A DNA stretch of 36,970 bases from NCBI GenBank assembly GCA_948437815.1, contig CAOJKG010000001.1:1-36970 (forward strand). The letters are read 5' to 3'. The notes under the pieces were generated by a model. That model made no database searches, was not told the origin of the DNA, and was given only the letters and a program-made list of their open reading frames with translations. Every line of letters begins with the position of its first letter. Position 1 is the stretch's first letter. Shown piece by piece: positions 24,476 to 31,519 of this stretch. Origin of the DNA: an uncultured Mycoplasmatota bacterium. Lineage in GTDB: Bacteria; Bacillota_I; Bacilli_A; RF39; UBA660. The position numbers were made by a program, and so were the translations under genes.

Positions 24476-26221
24476 ATGGAAATTAAAGAGAAGAATAAAA
24501 GGTTATTAATAATAGTAGGAGTGTTACTATTATTTGGAGGGGCATCGTTAGCATATTTTATAACTAAAATTCTTACAAATGGTAATGGAGGAAGTACTAA
24601 TGTAACAACAGCAGTAATAAAAGGTGCAACATTAAATATAGAAGGAATATTAGAATTTGAAGATTTAGAAATACTGCCAGGACATAAAACAGTAAGTGGA
24701 ATAAAAGTAACAGCAACAGGTAATAATGAGTTAATACCATATAATTTAATATGGAATGGAACTAATACATTAACAACACCACTTGAGTTTAAGATATATA
24801 AAACTAGTGAAGAAATAGAAGTAAATGCAACATGTGAGAAGAAGAGAAAGGCAGTAGGAAGTGTAACTCAAATAAGTGAAGAGTGTAATATAACTAATAT
24901 AGATAAATTAGGAACAGAAGTAGCAAGTGGAAGAATAAATAATAATGATACGAAAGTAATACTAGCAAAAGATGAATTTATAACAGCGACAAGTACAGGA
25001 GATGTAAAATATTATTATGTAATATTAGAATATCCAAATTTAAATGAAGCTCAAAATTATGATTTAGAAGGAAGCTTAGAAGGAGAAGTAACAGTAGAAG
25101 AAAATAATATAAAACCAGATATAAATATATTAGCAATACAAATACAACAAGAAAATGGAAATTATGAAGAAGTAGAGGAAATACCACAAAGTGGATATAT
25201 AGTAAATACTAGCAAGAGTACATGTAGTAATGGAGCGAAGCCAATAGGAACAGTGCCAAATGTAACTGTAAAAGGGTTAACAAAAAGTGGAACAAGTTGT
25301 TATTTATATTTAGATAAAGCAGAAAAACAAGTGAGCACAGTACTAGGAAACCTAACAGTAAAGACTTATGAGCCAGATTTTAGTGATATTGCTTATAAAG
25401 ATGAAGGAATATATCAAGCATCAGATGGAATGTATGGAGGAATAAGCTACTACTGGAGAGGAGCGGTAACTAACAACTATGTAAAATTTGCAGGATTCTG
25501 TTGGAGAATAATTCGTATAAATGGTGATGGAAGTATGCGTTTAATATATGATGGAGCAACATGTCATGCTAATGGAACGAATACATCAGAAAGTATAGCA
25601 AAAACAAGTGTAGCGTACAATATAAGTTATAATGATTCTTCTTATGTAGGATGGACATACAGTTTAGGAAGTCAAAGAACAACAAGTGGAACAGCAAGTA
25701 ATGCAAAAACACAACTAGAGTCATGGTATAATGCAAACATAACAGGAACAAATGCAAATAAGGTAGCAGATGGCAAGTTTTGTAATGATAGAAATGTAGG
25801 TCAACCAGTGTCAGATTGGGGAGGCTTTGTAACAACATGGAGTGCAACAGGAACGTCATTTGCTTATGCAGGAGCAGATAGATTGTGGAATAAATACCAG
25901 CCGACATTAGATTGTCCTACAGGAGATGTATACACATTAAAAGTGGGAGCAATAACGGCAGATGAAGTAGAGCTTGCAGGAGGAAGGGACGAAAATAACA
26001 CGTTATTTTACTTATATAACGGACAAAATTATTGGACTATGTCTCCAGTGTGTTGGGATAGCCCTTGGGCTTACGTGTTCTTTGTGCGTAATGATGGCCG
26101 CCTCGCCAACAATAGCGTGAACAACACTTATGACTTGCGCCCAGTAATAAATCTGAAGGCTGATACAGTATTTTCATCAGGTAATGGGACTTTGGATAAT
26201 CCTTATATTGTAGCAGATTAA
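24476..26221 (+). CDS. membrane-anchored C-type-lectin-like protein with candidate DGR variable region
   Basis: 581 residues. An N-terminal membrane helix (about 10-31) is followed by an extracellular beta-rich region with Asn/Thr-rich stretches. From about residue 330 comes a C-terminal domain: YYWRGAVTNNYVKFAGFCWR, then YWTMSP and LRPVINL near the end. This order is typical of C-type-lectin/formylglycine-enzyme-like domains that serve as DGR targets. The body uses A-ending codons (ACA, GCA, GGA, ATA, GTA) far more than its neighbours, suggesting separate ancestry. The stretch from residue 525 to 555 changes to GC-rich codons with none ending in A. It lies between the gpr and spoIIP homologues. 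GGAAGGA precedes the ATG. Probably a surface binding or receptor protein. Confidence 0.75.
   Translation: MEIKEKNKRLLIIVGVLLLFGGASLAYFITKILTNGNGGSTNVTTAVIKGATLNIEGILEFEDLEILPGHKTVSGIKVTATGNNELIPYNLIWNGTNTLTTPLEFKIYKTSEEIEVNATCEKKRKAVGSVTQISEECNITNIDKLGTEVASGRINNNDTKVILAKDEFITATSTGDVKYYYVILEYPNLNEAQNYDLEGSLEGEVTVEENNIKPDINILAIQIQQENGNYEEVEEIPQSGYIVNTSKSTCSNGAKPIGTVPNVTVKGLTKSGTSCYLYLDKAEKQVSTVLGNLTVKTYEPDFSDIAYKDEGIYQASDGMYGGISYYWRGAVTNNYVKFAGFCWRIIRINGDGSMRLIYDGATCHANGTNTSESIAKTSVAYNISYNDSSYVGWTYSLGSQRTTSGTASNAKTQLESWYNANITGTNANKVADGKFCNDRNVGQPVSDWGGFVTTWSATGTSFAYAGADRLWNKYQPTLDCPTGDVYTLKVGAITADEVELAGGRDENNTLFYLYNGQNYWTMSPVCWDSPWAYVFFVRNDGRLANNSVNNTYDLRPVINLKADTVFSSGNGTLDNPYIVAD
26048..26140 (+). 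repeat. candidate DGR variable region (VR)
   Basis: 31 codons between the conserved TMSP and RPVINL motifs. By hand count 48 of 93 bases are G or C, and no codon ends in A (13 end in C, 11 in T, 7 in G). Almost all likely exposed positions are NNY codons (TGT, GAT, AGC, CCT, TAC, TTT, CGT, GAT, CGC, GCC, AGC, AAC, AAC, TAT, GAC), as expected if an AAY template was copied with random changes at A. The two TGG codons are exceptions. Boundaries are approximate. No matching template repeat is in the window. Confidence 0.6.
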
Positions 26222-26325
26222 TGATTGCTTTTTTTAGAAAAAAAGAGTATTATATTAATAGGATTATTATTCTTATATTTCTTTTGGGATATATATGTAA
26301 AGTTTTAAGTCCTAAAGGAGGTTAG
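26221..26325 (+). CDS. possible 34-residue membrane peptide coupled to the variable protein
   Basis: The ATG overlaps the previous stop (TAATG at 26219-26223) and the frame stays open for 34 codons: MIAFFRKKEYYINR, a hydrophobic segment IIILIFLLGYICKVL, then SPKGG. Its last codons, AAA GGA GGT, are also the ribosome site of the zinc-ribbon gene. No ribosome site of its own, so it would rely on termination-reinitiation. It could be chance in AT-rich DNA. Confidence 0.3.
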   Translation: MIAFFRKKEYYINRIIILIFLLGYICKVLSPKGG

Positions 26326-26329
26326 TTTA

Positions 26330-26488
26330 ATGTCAGACAAAAAATTAGTTTGTAAAGATTGTGGTAAAGAATTTGATTTTACAGCAAAGGAACAAGAATT
26401 TTATCAAGAACATGGTTTAACAGAACCAAAAAGATGTAAAGCTTGTAGAGATTTAAAAAAACAAAATAATAATAGAAAAACAGCTTAA
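26330..26488 (+). CDS. small zinc-ribbon protein
   Basis: 52 residues: MSDKKLVCKDCGKEFDFT, then KRCKACRDLKK and a basic tail. Two CxxC pairs (C8/C11 and C36/C39) form a zinc ribbon of the kind annotated in many Firmicutes as probable zinc-ribbon domain protein. Perfect AAAGGAGG seven to eight bases before the ATG. It lies between the variable-protein gene and spoIIP and ends in a hairpin terminator. Function unknown; nucleic-acid binding or a regulatory role is possible. Confidence 0.85.
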   Translation: MSDKKLVCKDCGKEFDFTAKEQEFYQEHGLTEPKRCKACRDLKKQNNNRKTA

Positions 26489-26507
26489 TTTGATAAGTTG
26501 TTTTTTT
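26481..26507 (+). terminator. terminator after zinc-ribbon gene
   Basis: CAGCTTA (26481-26487), a 6-base loop and TAAGTTG (26494-26500) with one G-T pair, followed by seven T. It overlaps the stop codon. Confidence 0.75.
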
Positions 26508-26535
26508 ATTGACAAATTTTTTATTTTTTATTTTG

Positions 26536-26541
26536 TATAAT
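26536..26541 (+). promoter_or_regulatory. -10 box for the spoIIP homologue
   Basis: TATAAT lies six bases before the GGTGAT ribosome site. TTGACA at 26509-26514 is 21 bases upstream, longer than usual, so -35 use is doubtful. Confidence 0.4.
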
Positions 26542-26556
26542 TATATTGGTGATAAT

Positions 26557-27462
26557 ATGAAAAGATTTATAACAAGAAAGACTATTAAAGTTCCAAGATA
26601 TAAATTATTGTGTTTTTATATGATTTTAACTATAGTTTTAATGATTTTTATTAAATTAAGTTTAAATATGTTTTTAAAATCTTTTAATCAAGAAAAATTA
26701 ATTAATTCTATTATTAATAATAGTTATGGTAATATTTTTACTACTATTGATAATAGTAAAGAAAATAGATTTTATAATAATATATTTGGTTTTCCTTTTA
26801 GTAATGAATCTAAGGTGAGTAATATTATAAATACAGAGCCTGTAATATATTTATATAATACTTTTCAAACGGATAAATATGTTAATCCTTATTATAGTTC
26901 TTATAGTATAAATCCGGTTGTAACGCAGGGCAATTTAATATTACAAGAATATTTAAAAAAATTAAATATTAATTCTTTAGTAGAAAAAGAAAGTGTTGCT
27001 AAAACTTTAAAAGATAATAATATAGATTATTCTCTTAGCTATAAAGGTTCTAGAATATTAATGGAAAAAGCTAAAAATAATAATCAAGGATTAGAATACT
27101 TTTTTGATATAGGAGTAAGTGAAGATAAAAGAGATGTTACTACTTATATAGGAGAAAAAGAAAATTTTGCTAAAATATTATTTATTGTAGGAACAGATTA
27201 TGATACTTACGAAGAAAATAAAAGATTTGCTACTATTTTAAATGATAAGTTAATAAATATTAATAAAAATATTACAAGAGGTATTAGTATGCGTGGAGGG
27301 AATGGTTTTCATGGTGTATATAATCAAGATTTCTCCTCTAAAGCTTTGAGAATCTTTATTGGTGGTAAAGAAAATACTATTGATGAAGTTAATAGAAGTT
27401 TAAAATTATTAGCTAATGTTATAGCATTTTATATAGAGGAGGAAAAGAATGAAAAAAAATAA
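26557..27462 (+). CDS. spoIIP: SpoIIP homologue lacking catalytic residues
   Basis: 301 residues with an N-terminal membrane helix (about 17-40) and the SpoIIP amidase/endopeptidase fold. The family frame is clear: INPVVTQGNLILQEYL, DYSLSYKGSRILMEKAK, AKILFIVGTDYDTYEENKRFA, TRGIS, YNQDFS and NTIDEVNRS. The active-site motifs are altered. The usual HTHxxE reads YNTFQTD (residues 100-106), the usual DxHRD reads FDIGVSED (183-190), and the usual LIEVGG reads RIFIGG (265-270). SpoIIP normally cleaves peptidoglycan during forespore engulfment with SpoIID and SpoIIM. This version is probably not a hydrolase but has a full open frame. ATG at 26557 follows GGTGAT. It overlaps the next gene by 14 bases. 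Confidence 0.85.
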   Translation: MKRFITRKTIKVPRYKLLCFYMILTIVLMIFIKLSLNMFLKSFNQEKLINSIINNSYGNIFTTIDNSKENRFYNNIFGFPFSNESKVSNIINTEPVIYLYNTFQTDKYVNPYYSSYSINPVVTQGNLILQEYLKKLNINSLVEKESVAKTLKDNNIDYSLSYKGSRILMEKAKNNNQGLEYFFDIGVSEDKRDVTTYIGEKENFAKILFIVGTDYDTYEENKRFATILNDKLININKNITRGISMRGGNGFHGVYNQDFSSKALRIFIGGKENTIDEVNRSLKLLANVIAFYIEEEKNEKK

Positions 27463-27778
27463 AAAAACTAGATATTTTTTTAGAACTTTACATATATTAT
27501 TTTTTATGTATATTGCTCTTATTATAGCTTATGAAAGTGGTTATTATGAAACTAAATCACATAATAGGGCAGTTCTTACTAAAGAAGCAATGGAAAGATT
27601 TGAAAGTGATTTAGCTCAAGGGCAAGTAATAGATGTTAAAGATTATTTAAAATCTGAAAATCCTGATTACTCTAATGGAATAACAAAAGTTGGTAATAAA
27701 ATATCTAATGGAATAAGTGATTTTATGACAAAAGGATTATCAGGGATTTTTGATGTTTTAAAAGGATGGTTTTGGTAA
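27449..27778 (+). CDS. small membrane-anchored protein in the yqxA position
   Basis: 109 residues: basic N-terminus, one membrane helix (about 10-28), an extracytoplasmic linker and an amphipathic C-terminal helix region (VGNKISNGISDFMTKGLSGIFDVLKGWFW). It starts inside the spoIIP homologue with AGAGGAGG in front, so the two are cotranslated. In Bacillus, yqxA follows spoIIP, and the layout (N-terminal helix, amphipathic end) is compatible, but similarity is too weak to name it. It may partner the inactive SpoIIP at the membrane. Confidence 0.6.
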   Translation: MKKNKKTRYFFRTLHILFFMYIALIIAYESGYYETKSHNRAVLTKEAMERFESDLAQGQVIDVKDYLKSENPDYSNGITKVGNKISNGISDFMTKGLSGIFDVLKGWFW

Positions 27779-27961
27779 TAGATAAAAAATTATATAAAAA
27801 AAACAAGTGACATAAAGTAGGCACATAGAATAAATTAAAACTTGACTTCCTTATTCTGTTTCTTTCTGTATACATTTTTACTAGATAATTCTTTTTATGT
27901 TAAATTTTTTATAAAAATATTATTGCTTTTACAAAGTGCGACAAATCTTGACACAACTTTA

Positions 27962-27970
27962 TGCTATGAT
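27962..27970 (+). promoter_or_regulatory. extended -10 before the gene at 28025
   Basis: TGCTATGAT, an extended -10 of the same type as the Tad operon promoter. A consensus TTGACA at 27948-27953 is only 11 bases upstream, too close to pair with it. Confidence 0.4.
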
Positions 27971-28024
27971 AAGTTTATTTTCTAATATATTTAATGAAAA
28001 TATAATTTGAAAGGAACAGAAGTA

Positions 28025-28561
28025 ATGATTACAAAAGAGAAAAATATTCCATTAAATGACGTAGTATTTAATAAATATAAAAACGTTAATGAAATATTTA
28101 AAAGTGAAAGATTAGACGAAGAAAATGGATATTATGTTATGTCAAAACTGAAAATAGAAAAAGAATTTATTTTTAATTTAAGCAATACTGATATATATCA
28201 TTTTGCTGTTATAATTTTTAAAAAATATCATAATATTAATATATTTAATAATAATAGAGTAGATATAATAGTCTCAAATACTGATATAAAAGAAAGTATA
28301 AATAAAATAAATAATAATTCTTTACAAAAAAGATATTTAAAAGAGCATTTAATTATTTTTTCTGATTTAGGTAATATCATAAGAAACGCGATATTAGTTA
28401 ATCAAACTCTAGAAAATAAAGATAGATCTCAAAACAAGCTTTGGAGCTATTATTTAATTAAGTTAGTTATAGAAAATGTTGAGTTTTTATTTGAGTTTGA
28501 TGTAATATATAAAGAAAACAAAGAAAATCATTATAGAATACAAAGATTAGAAAAAATATAA
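28025..28561 (+). CDS. unknown protein, possibly a BECR-like nuclease domain
   Basis: 178 residues, soluble, Lys/Asn/Ile-rich, no signal peptide. I do not recognise a family with certainty. The second half (VDIIVSNTDIKESINKI, LGNIIRNAILV, VEFLFEFDVIYKE, HYRIQRLEKI) has the spacing of the Barnase-EndoU-ColicinE5/RelE-like (BECR) domains attached to phage and polymorphic-toxin proteins: a strand with I.VS..DIK.S, a helix with L..II.NA, then a pair of strands. That match is a pattern impression only. ATG at 28025 has AAGGA nine bases before it. An in-frame TTG at 28007 precedes the ribosome site. It is single, with a large hairpin right after the stop. Confidence 0.5.
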   Translation: MITKEKNIPLNDVVFNKYKNVNEIFKSERLDEENGYYVMSKLKIEKEFIFNLSNTDIYHFAVIIFKKYHNINIFNNNRVDIIVSNTDIKESINKINNNSLQKRYLKEHLIIFSDLGNIIRNAILVNQTLENKDRSQNKLWSYYLIKLVIENVEFLFEFDVIYKENKENHYRIQRLEKI

Positions 28562-28622
28562 AAGCAAGTTATGTCGTCCGGAAGTATTAATAATACCTCT
28601 CCGAATTTAACATAACTCGCTT
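28562..28622. repeat. large imperfect hairpin, possible structured RNA
   Basis: The outer stem AAGC-A-AGTTATGT (28562-28574) pairs with ACATAACT-C-GCTT (28610-28622), with one mismatch. The inner stem GTATTA/TAATAC (28584-28589 and 28591-28596) has a one-base centre, so the tip would open somewhat. Purine-rich and CCGG-containing internal loops lie between. It starts one base into the stop codon of the preceding gene. No T tract follows (TTCTGCTT), unlike the other terminators here. Confidence 0.55.
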
Positions 28623-28729
28623 CTGCTTACAATGATATCATATGATTTGCACTAAGTCAAATTTTCTTTTTATAAACTTAAATATGGTAGAAAACTAATT
28701 TTTATATAGTTTTTTTTCTCTTTTCTTAG

Positions 28730-28735
28730 TATAAT
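28730..28735 (+). promoter_or_regulatory. -10 box for murG operon
   Basis: TATAAT lies six bases before the AGAGGTGAG ribosome site. A weak TAGTTT -35 stands 17 bases upstream (28707-28712). Confidence 0.45.
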
Positions 28736-28753
28736 TAAATGAGAGGTGAGTTT

Positions 28754-29842
28754 ATGCGAATAGTTGTTAGTGCTGGTGGTACCGGTGGGCATATTTATCC
28801 AGCTTTGGCTATAGTAAATAAACTAAAAGAAGAATGTAAAAATTTGGAAGTTTTATATATTGGTACAAAAAATAGAATGGAAAGTGAAATTGTTCCCAAT
28901 AGAGGTATTCCTTATGAAGGAATAGAAATATATGGTTTTAGTAAAAATATTATGAAGGATATTAAAAATATTTTTTATATTAATAAAAGTTATAAGAAGT
29001 GTGTTAAATTAATAAAAGATTTTAATCCAGATTTAGTTTTGGGTTTTGGAGGATATGTAACTTATCCTGTTTTAAAAGCGGCTAAAAAACTTAAAATTAA
29101 AACATTTTTACATGAGCAGAATAGTATTGTTGGAAAAACGAATAGAGTATTATCTAAAGATATAGACTTGGTAGCAGTTTCTTTTGAATCTACAAAAGAG
29201 AGTTTTAAAAAAGCGAAAAAAGTTATTTATTCTGGAAATCCTTGTGGAGAAGCATCTTTAAGTACGAAAGAAATTAAAAAAAGTGATATAGGACTTGATA
29301 ATAATAAAAAGTTGGTTTTAGTTGTAGCAGGTTCTTTGGGTAGTAGTTCTATGAATGCTAAATTAAAAGAATTTATTTTAATGTCGCGTAAAAGTAATTA
29401 TCAAATTTTATATATTACAGGTAAAAAATATTATGAAGACTTTATTAAAGATTTAAAACTTCCTAGTAATGTAAAAGTTTTACCTTATTTAGATAATTTA
29501 GCTGGGTTAATTAAAAATACGGATTTAATGGTTACAAGAGCGGGAGCTAGCACAATGAGTGAGATTTTAGCTTTAAATGTGCCTGCAATATTTATTCCAA
29601 GTCCTTATGTTGCTAATAATCATCAGTTTTATAATGCTAAAGAAATTGTTGATAAAAAAGCAGGGATTATGATTGAGGAAAAAGATTTAACAGGTGAAAA
29701 ATTATTTTTAGAAGTTACAGAAATACTTAATAATGAAGAAGAATATCAAATTATGAAGAATAATTTAAAAAATATGGGACGTACTGATAGTAGTGAGCTA
29801 ATTGTAAATGAAATTAAGGTGATTTTAAATGGAAAATATTAA
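28754..29842 (+). CDS. murG: UDP-GlcNAc transferase MurG
   Basis: 362 residues. Adds GlcNAc from UDP-GlcNAc to lipid I to make lipid II on the inner face of the membrane. Family motifs: GGTGGHIYPALA at the N-terminus, FLHEQNSIVGKTNRVLS and TRAGASTMSEILALNVPAIFIP. ATG at 28754 is chosen over ATG 28739 because AGAGGTGAG (28742-28750) lies between them. It overlaps murB by 14 bases. The murG-murB-divIB order matches the Bacillus cell-wall/division cluster. Confidence 0.97.
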   Translation: MRIVVSAGGTGGHIYPALAIVNKLKEECKNLEVLYIGTKNRMESEIVPNRGIPYEGIEIYGFSKNIMKDIKNIFYINKSYKKCVKLIKDFNPDLVLGFGGYVTYPVLKAAKKLKIKTFLHEQNSIVGKTNRVLSKDIDLVAVSFESTKESFKKAKKVIYSGNPCGEASLSTKEIKKSDIGLDNNKKLVLVVAGSLGSSSMNAKLKEFILMSRKSNYQILYITGKKYYEDFIKDLKLPSNVKVLPYLDNLAGLIKNTDLMVTRAGASTMSEILALNVPAIFIPSPYVANNHQFYNAKEIVDKKAGIMIEEKDLTGEKLFLEVTEILNNEEEYQIMKNNLKNMGRTDSSELIVNEIKVILNGKY

Positions 29843-30707
29843 AGATATAACTATAAAAAAGGATGTTTCTTTAAAAAATTATAATACTTATAAAATAGTA
29901 TCAAAAAGTGATTATTTAATAGAAGTTTCATCTATTGAAGGGTTAATAGATTTAATTAAGTATTTAAAAGAAGAAAATATTGATTTTATGATTTTAGGTA
30001 ATGGCTCTAATATAATATTAGACGATTATTTTAAAGGCGCTATTATTAAACTTAGTGGTTTTGATTATGTAAATATTAATAATAAAAAGGTTGTAGTTGG
30101 AGCAGGAACTATGATGGCTAAACTTACAATGAGTACAATCAATGAAAATTTGACAGGTTTAGAGTGGGCTGTTAATATTCCTGGAACTATTGGAGGGTCA
30201 ATAGTTGGAAATGCTGGTGCCTATAATTCAGAAATATTTGATAATTTGATAAGTATAAAAGTTTTGAATGATGATTTTGAAGTTGTAGATATGTCAAAAG
30301 ATGAATTTATTTATGAATATCGTCATACTAATATTAAAGAATTAGGCTTAATTGTTTTAGAAGCAACTTTTTTGTTAGAAGATGGCAGAAAGGAAGAATC
30401 TTTACAAATTATTCAAGATAGATGTGAAAGACGTAAAATTAGTCAACCACTTGATATGCCATCAGCGGGTAGTGTTTTTCGTAATCCAGAAGGAGATTAT
30501 GCAGGAAGACTTATTGAAGCAGTTGGTTTAAAAGGGAAAAAAATAGGTGGGGCAGAAGTTTCTAATAAACATGCCAATTTTATTGTCAATGCTGGTAATG
30601 CTACTAGTAATGATGTAAAAAGTTTGATAAAATTAATTAGAGAAGAAGTTAAAAAAGAATTTAATATTGATCTAGTATTAGAACAAGAAATAATTAACTG
30701 GAAATAA
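29829..30707 (+). CDS. murB: UDP-N-acetylenolpyruvoylglucosamine reductase MurB
   Basis: 292 residues. FAD enzyme that reduces UDP-GlcNAc-enolpyruvate to UDP-MurNAc with NADPH. FAD-binding motifs are ILGNGSNIIL and NIPGTIGGSIVGNAGAYNSE. YRHTNIK is followed by SAGSVFRNPEGDYAGRLIE with the catalytic Ser. NKHANFIVNAGNAT and the C-terminal VLEQEI with the catalytic Glu complete the enzyme. It starts within murG behind AAGGTGAT. Typical length for the shorter (type II) MurB found in Firmicutes. Confidence 0.97.
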   Translation: MENIKDITIKKDVSLKNYNTYKIVSKSDYLIEVSSIEGLIDLIKYLKEENIDFMILGNGSNIILDDYFKGAIIKLSGFDYVNINNKKVVVGAGTMMAKLTMSTINENLTGLEWAVNIPGTIGGSIVGNAGAYNSEIFDNLISIKVLNDDFEVVDMSKDEFIYEYRHTNIKELGLIVLEATFLLEDGRKEESLQIIQDRCERRKISQPLDMPSAGSVFRNPEGDYAGRLIEAVGLKGKKIGGAEVSNKHANFIVNAGNATSNDVKSLIKLIREEVKKEFNIDLVLEQEIINWK

Positions 30708-30727
30708 TTTAAAAAGGTGCGAAAATA

Positions 30728-31519
30728 ATGGCTACAAAAAAGGTAAAAAGGAAGAAGCTTAATATAAAAAGACTTATATTGTTATTATTAATTTTATATT
30801 TAATAATAATGATTTGTTATGCAATTATTTCGATGCCTATAAAAAATATCTATATTAGAAATACAAGACTTATAAAAGATAATGAAATTATTGAAATAGC
30901 TGGAATTAAAAACTATCCAGGAATATTTAAGATAAGTTCAAAAAAAATGGAAGAAAATATAAAAAAATTAGATTTAGTAAGTAGTGTAAAAGTAAAAAAG
31001 AAAATCTGGGGAAAAATAATTATAACTGTTGAGGAAGCAAAACCACTTTTTTATAATAGAAATGAAGAGAAAATTGTTCTTAGTAATATGAAAAGAGTTA
31101 GTCCAAGTAATAAATATTTAGGTATTCCAACTCTTGTTAATTATGTACCAAATGATTTGTTAGAGAATTTTATAAAAGCTTTTAGTATTATTGATAATGA
31201 TATTATAGGGATGATTAATGAGATAAAATATAATCCAGATATAGCAGGAGATATTGTTATTGATAATAATCGCTTTTTGCTTAGTATGAATGATACTAAT
31301 TTAGTTTATGTTAATACACTTAATATGAAAAGATTGAATGATTATAAAAAAGTTATGGGAACTATTGGAGATGCTAGAGGTACTTTATATTTGGATAGTT
31401 ATAATAGTAATAATAGTCTTTTTACACAGTTTGAAAATCAAGATACTGATGTAGATGATGATGATAAAAAAGATGATGAAAATGCAGGGGATAGTGATAA
31501 TGATGGAAGAGAAGATTAA
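30728..31519 (+). CDS. divIB: cell-division protein DivIB/FtsQ
   Basis: 263 residues. A basic cytoplasmic N-terminus (KKVKRKKLNIKR), one membrane helix (about 15-34), a POTRA domain starting at IKNIYIRNTRLIKDNEIIEIAG, a beta domain, and an unusual acidic tail of about 25 residues rich in Asp and Lys (DVDDDDKKDDENAG). DivIB forms a complex with DivIC and FtsL in the divisome. It follows murB by 20 bases with AAAGGTG. Its acidic tail is encoded where queH begins, so the two genes overlap by 20 bases. Confidence 0.88.
   Translation: MATKKVKRKKLNIKRLILLLLILYLIIMICYAIISMPIKNIYIRNTRLIKDNEIIEIAGIKNYPGIFKISSKKMEENIKKLDLVSSVKVKKKIWGKIIITVEEAKPLFYNRNEEKIVLSNMKRVSPSNKYLGIPTLVNYVPNDLLENFIKAFSIIDNDIIGMINEIKYNPDIAGDIVIDNNRFLLSMNDTNLVYVNTLNMKRLNDYKKVMGTIGDARGTLYLDSYNSNNSLFTQFENQDTDVDDDDKKDDENAGDSDNDGRED

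Noticed and set aside
25569..25907. 112-codon open frame on the minus strand inside the lectin-like gene (and another at 24978-25187)
   Set aside because: Leu/His-rich mirror images of A-ending codon runs on the plus strand; no ribosome site and no sensible protein.
27842..27874. TTGACT with TATACA as a promoter in the 27779-28024 gap
   Set aside because: The spacer is 21 bases, outside the normal range, and no gene follows closely.
27948..27970. TTGACA plus TATGAT as one promoter for the gene at 28025
   Set aside because: The spacer is only 11 bases; the extended -10 alone is retained as a weak call.
23535..28024. A DGR reverse transcriptase, accessory gene or template repeat close to the variable region
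   Set aside because: No protein here has RT motifs, and I found no second copy of the GC-rich block by eye on either strand; if a DGR exists it is outside this window.
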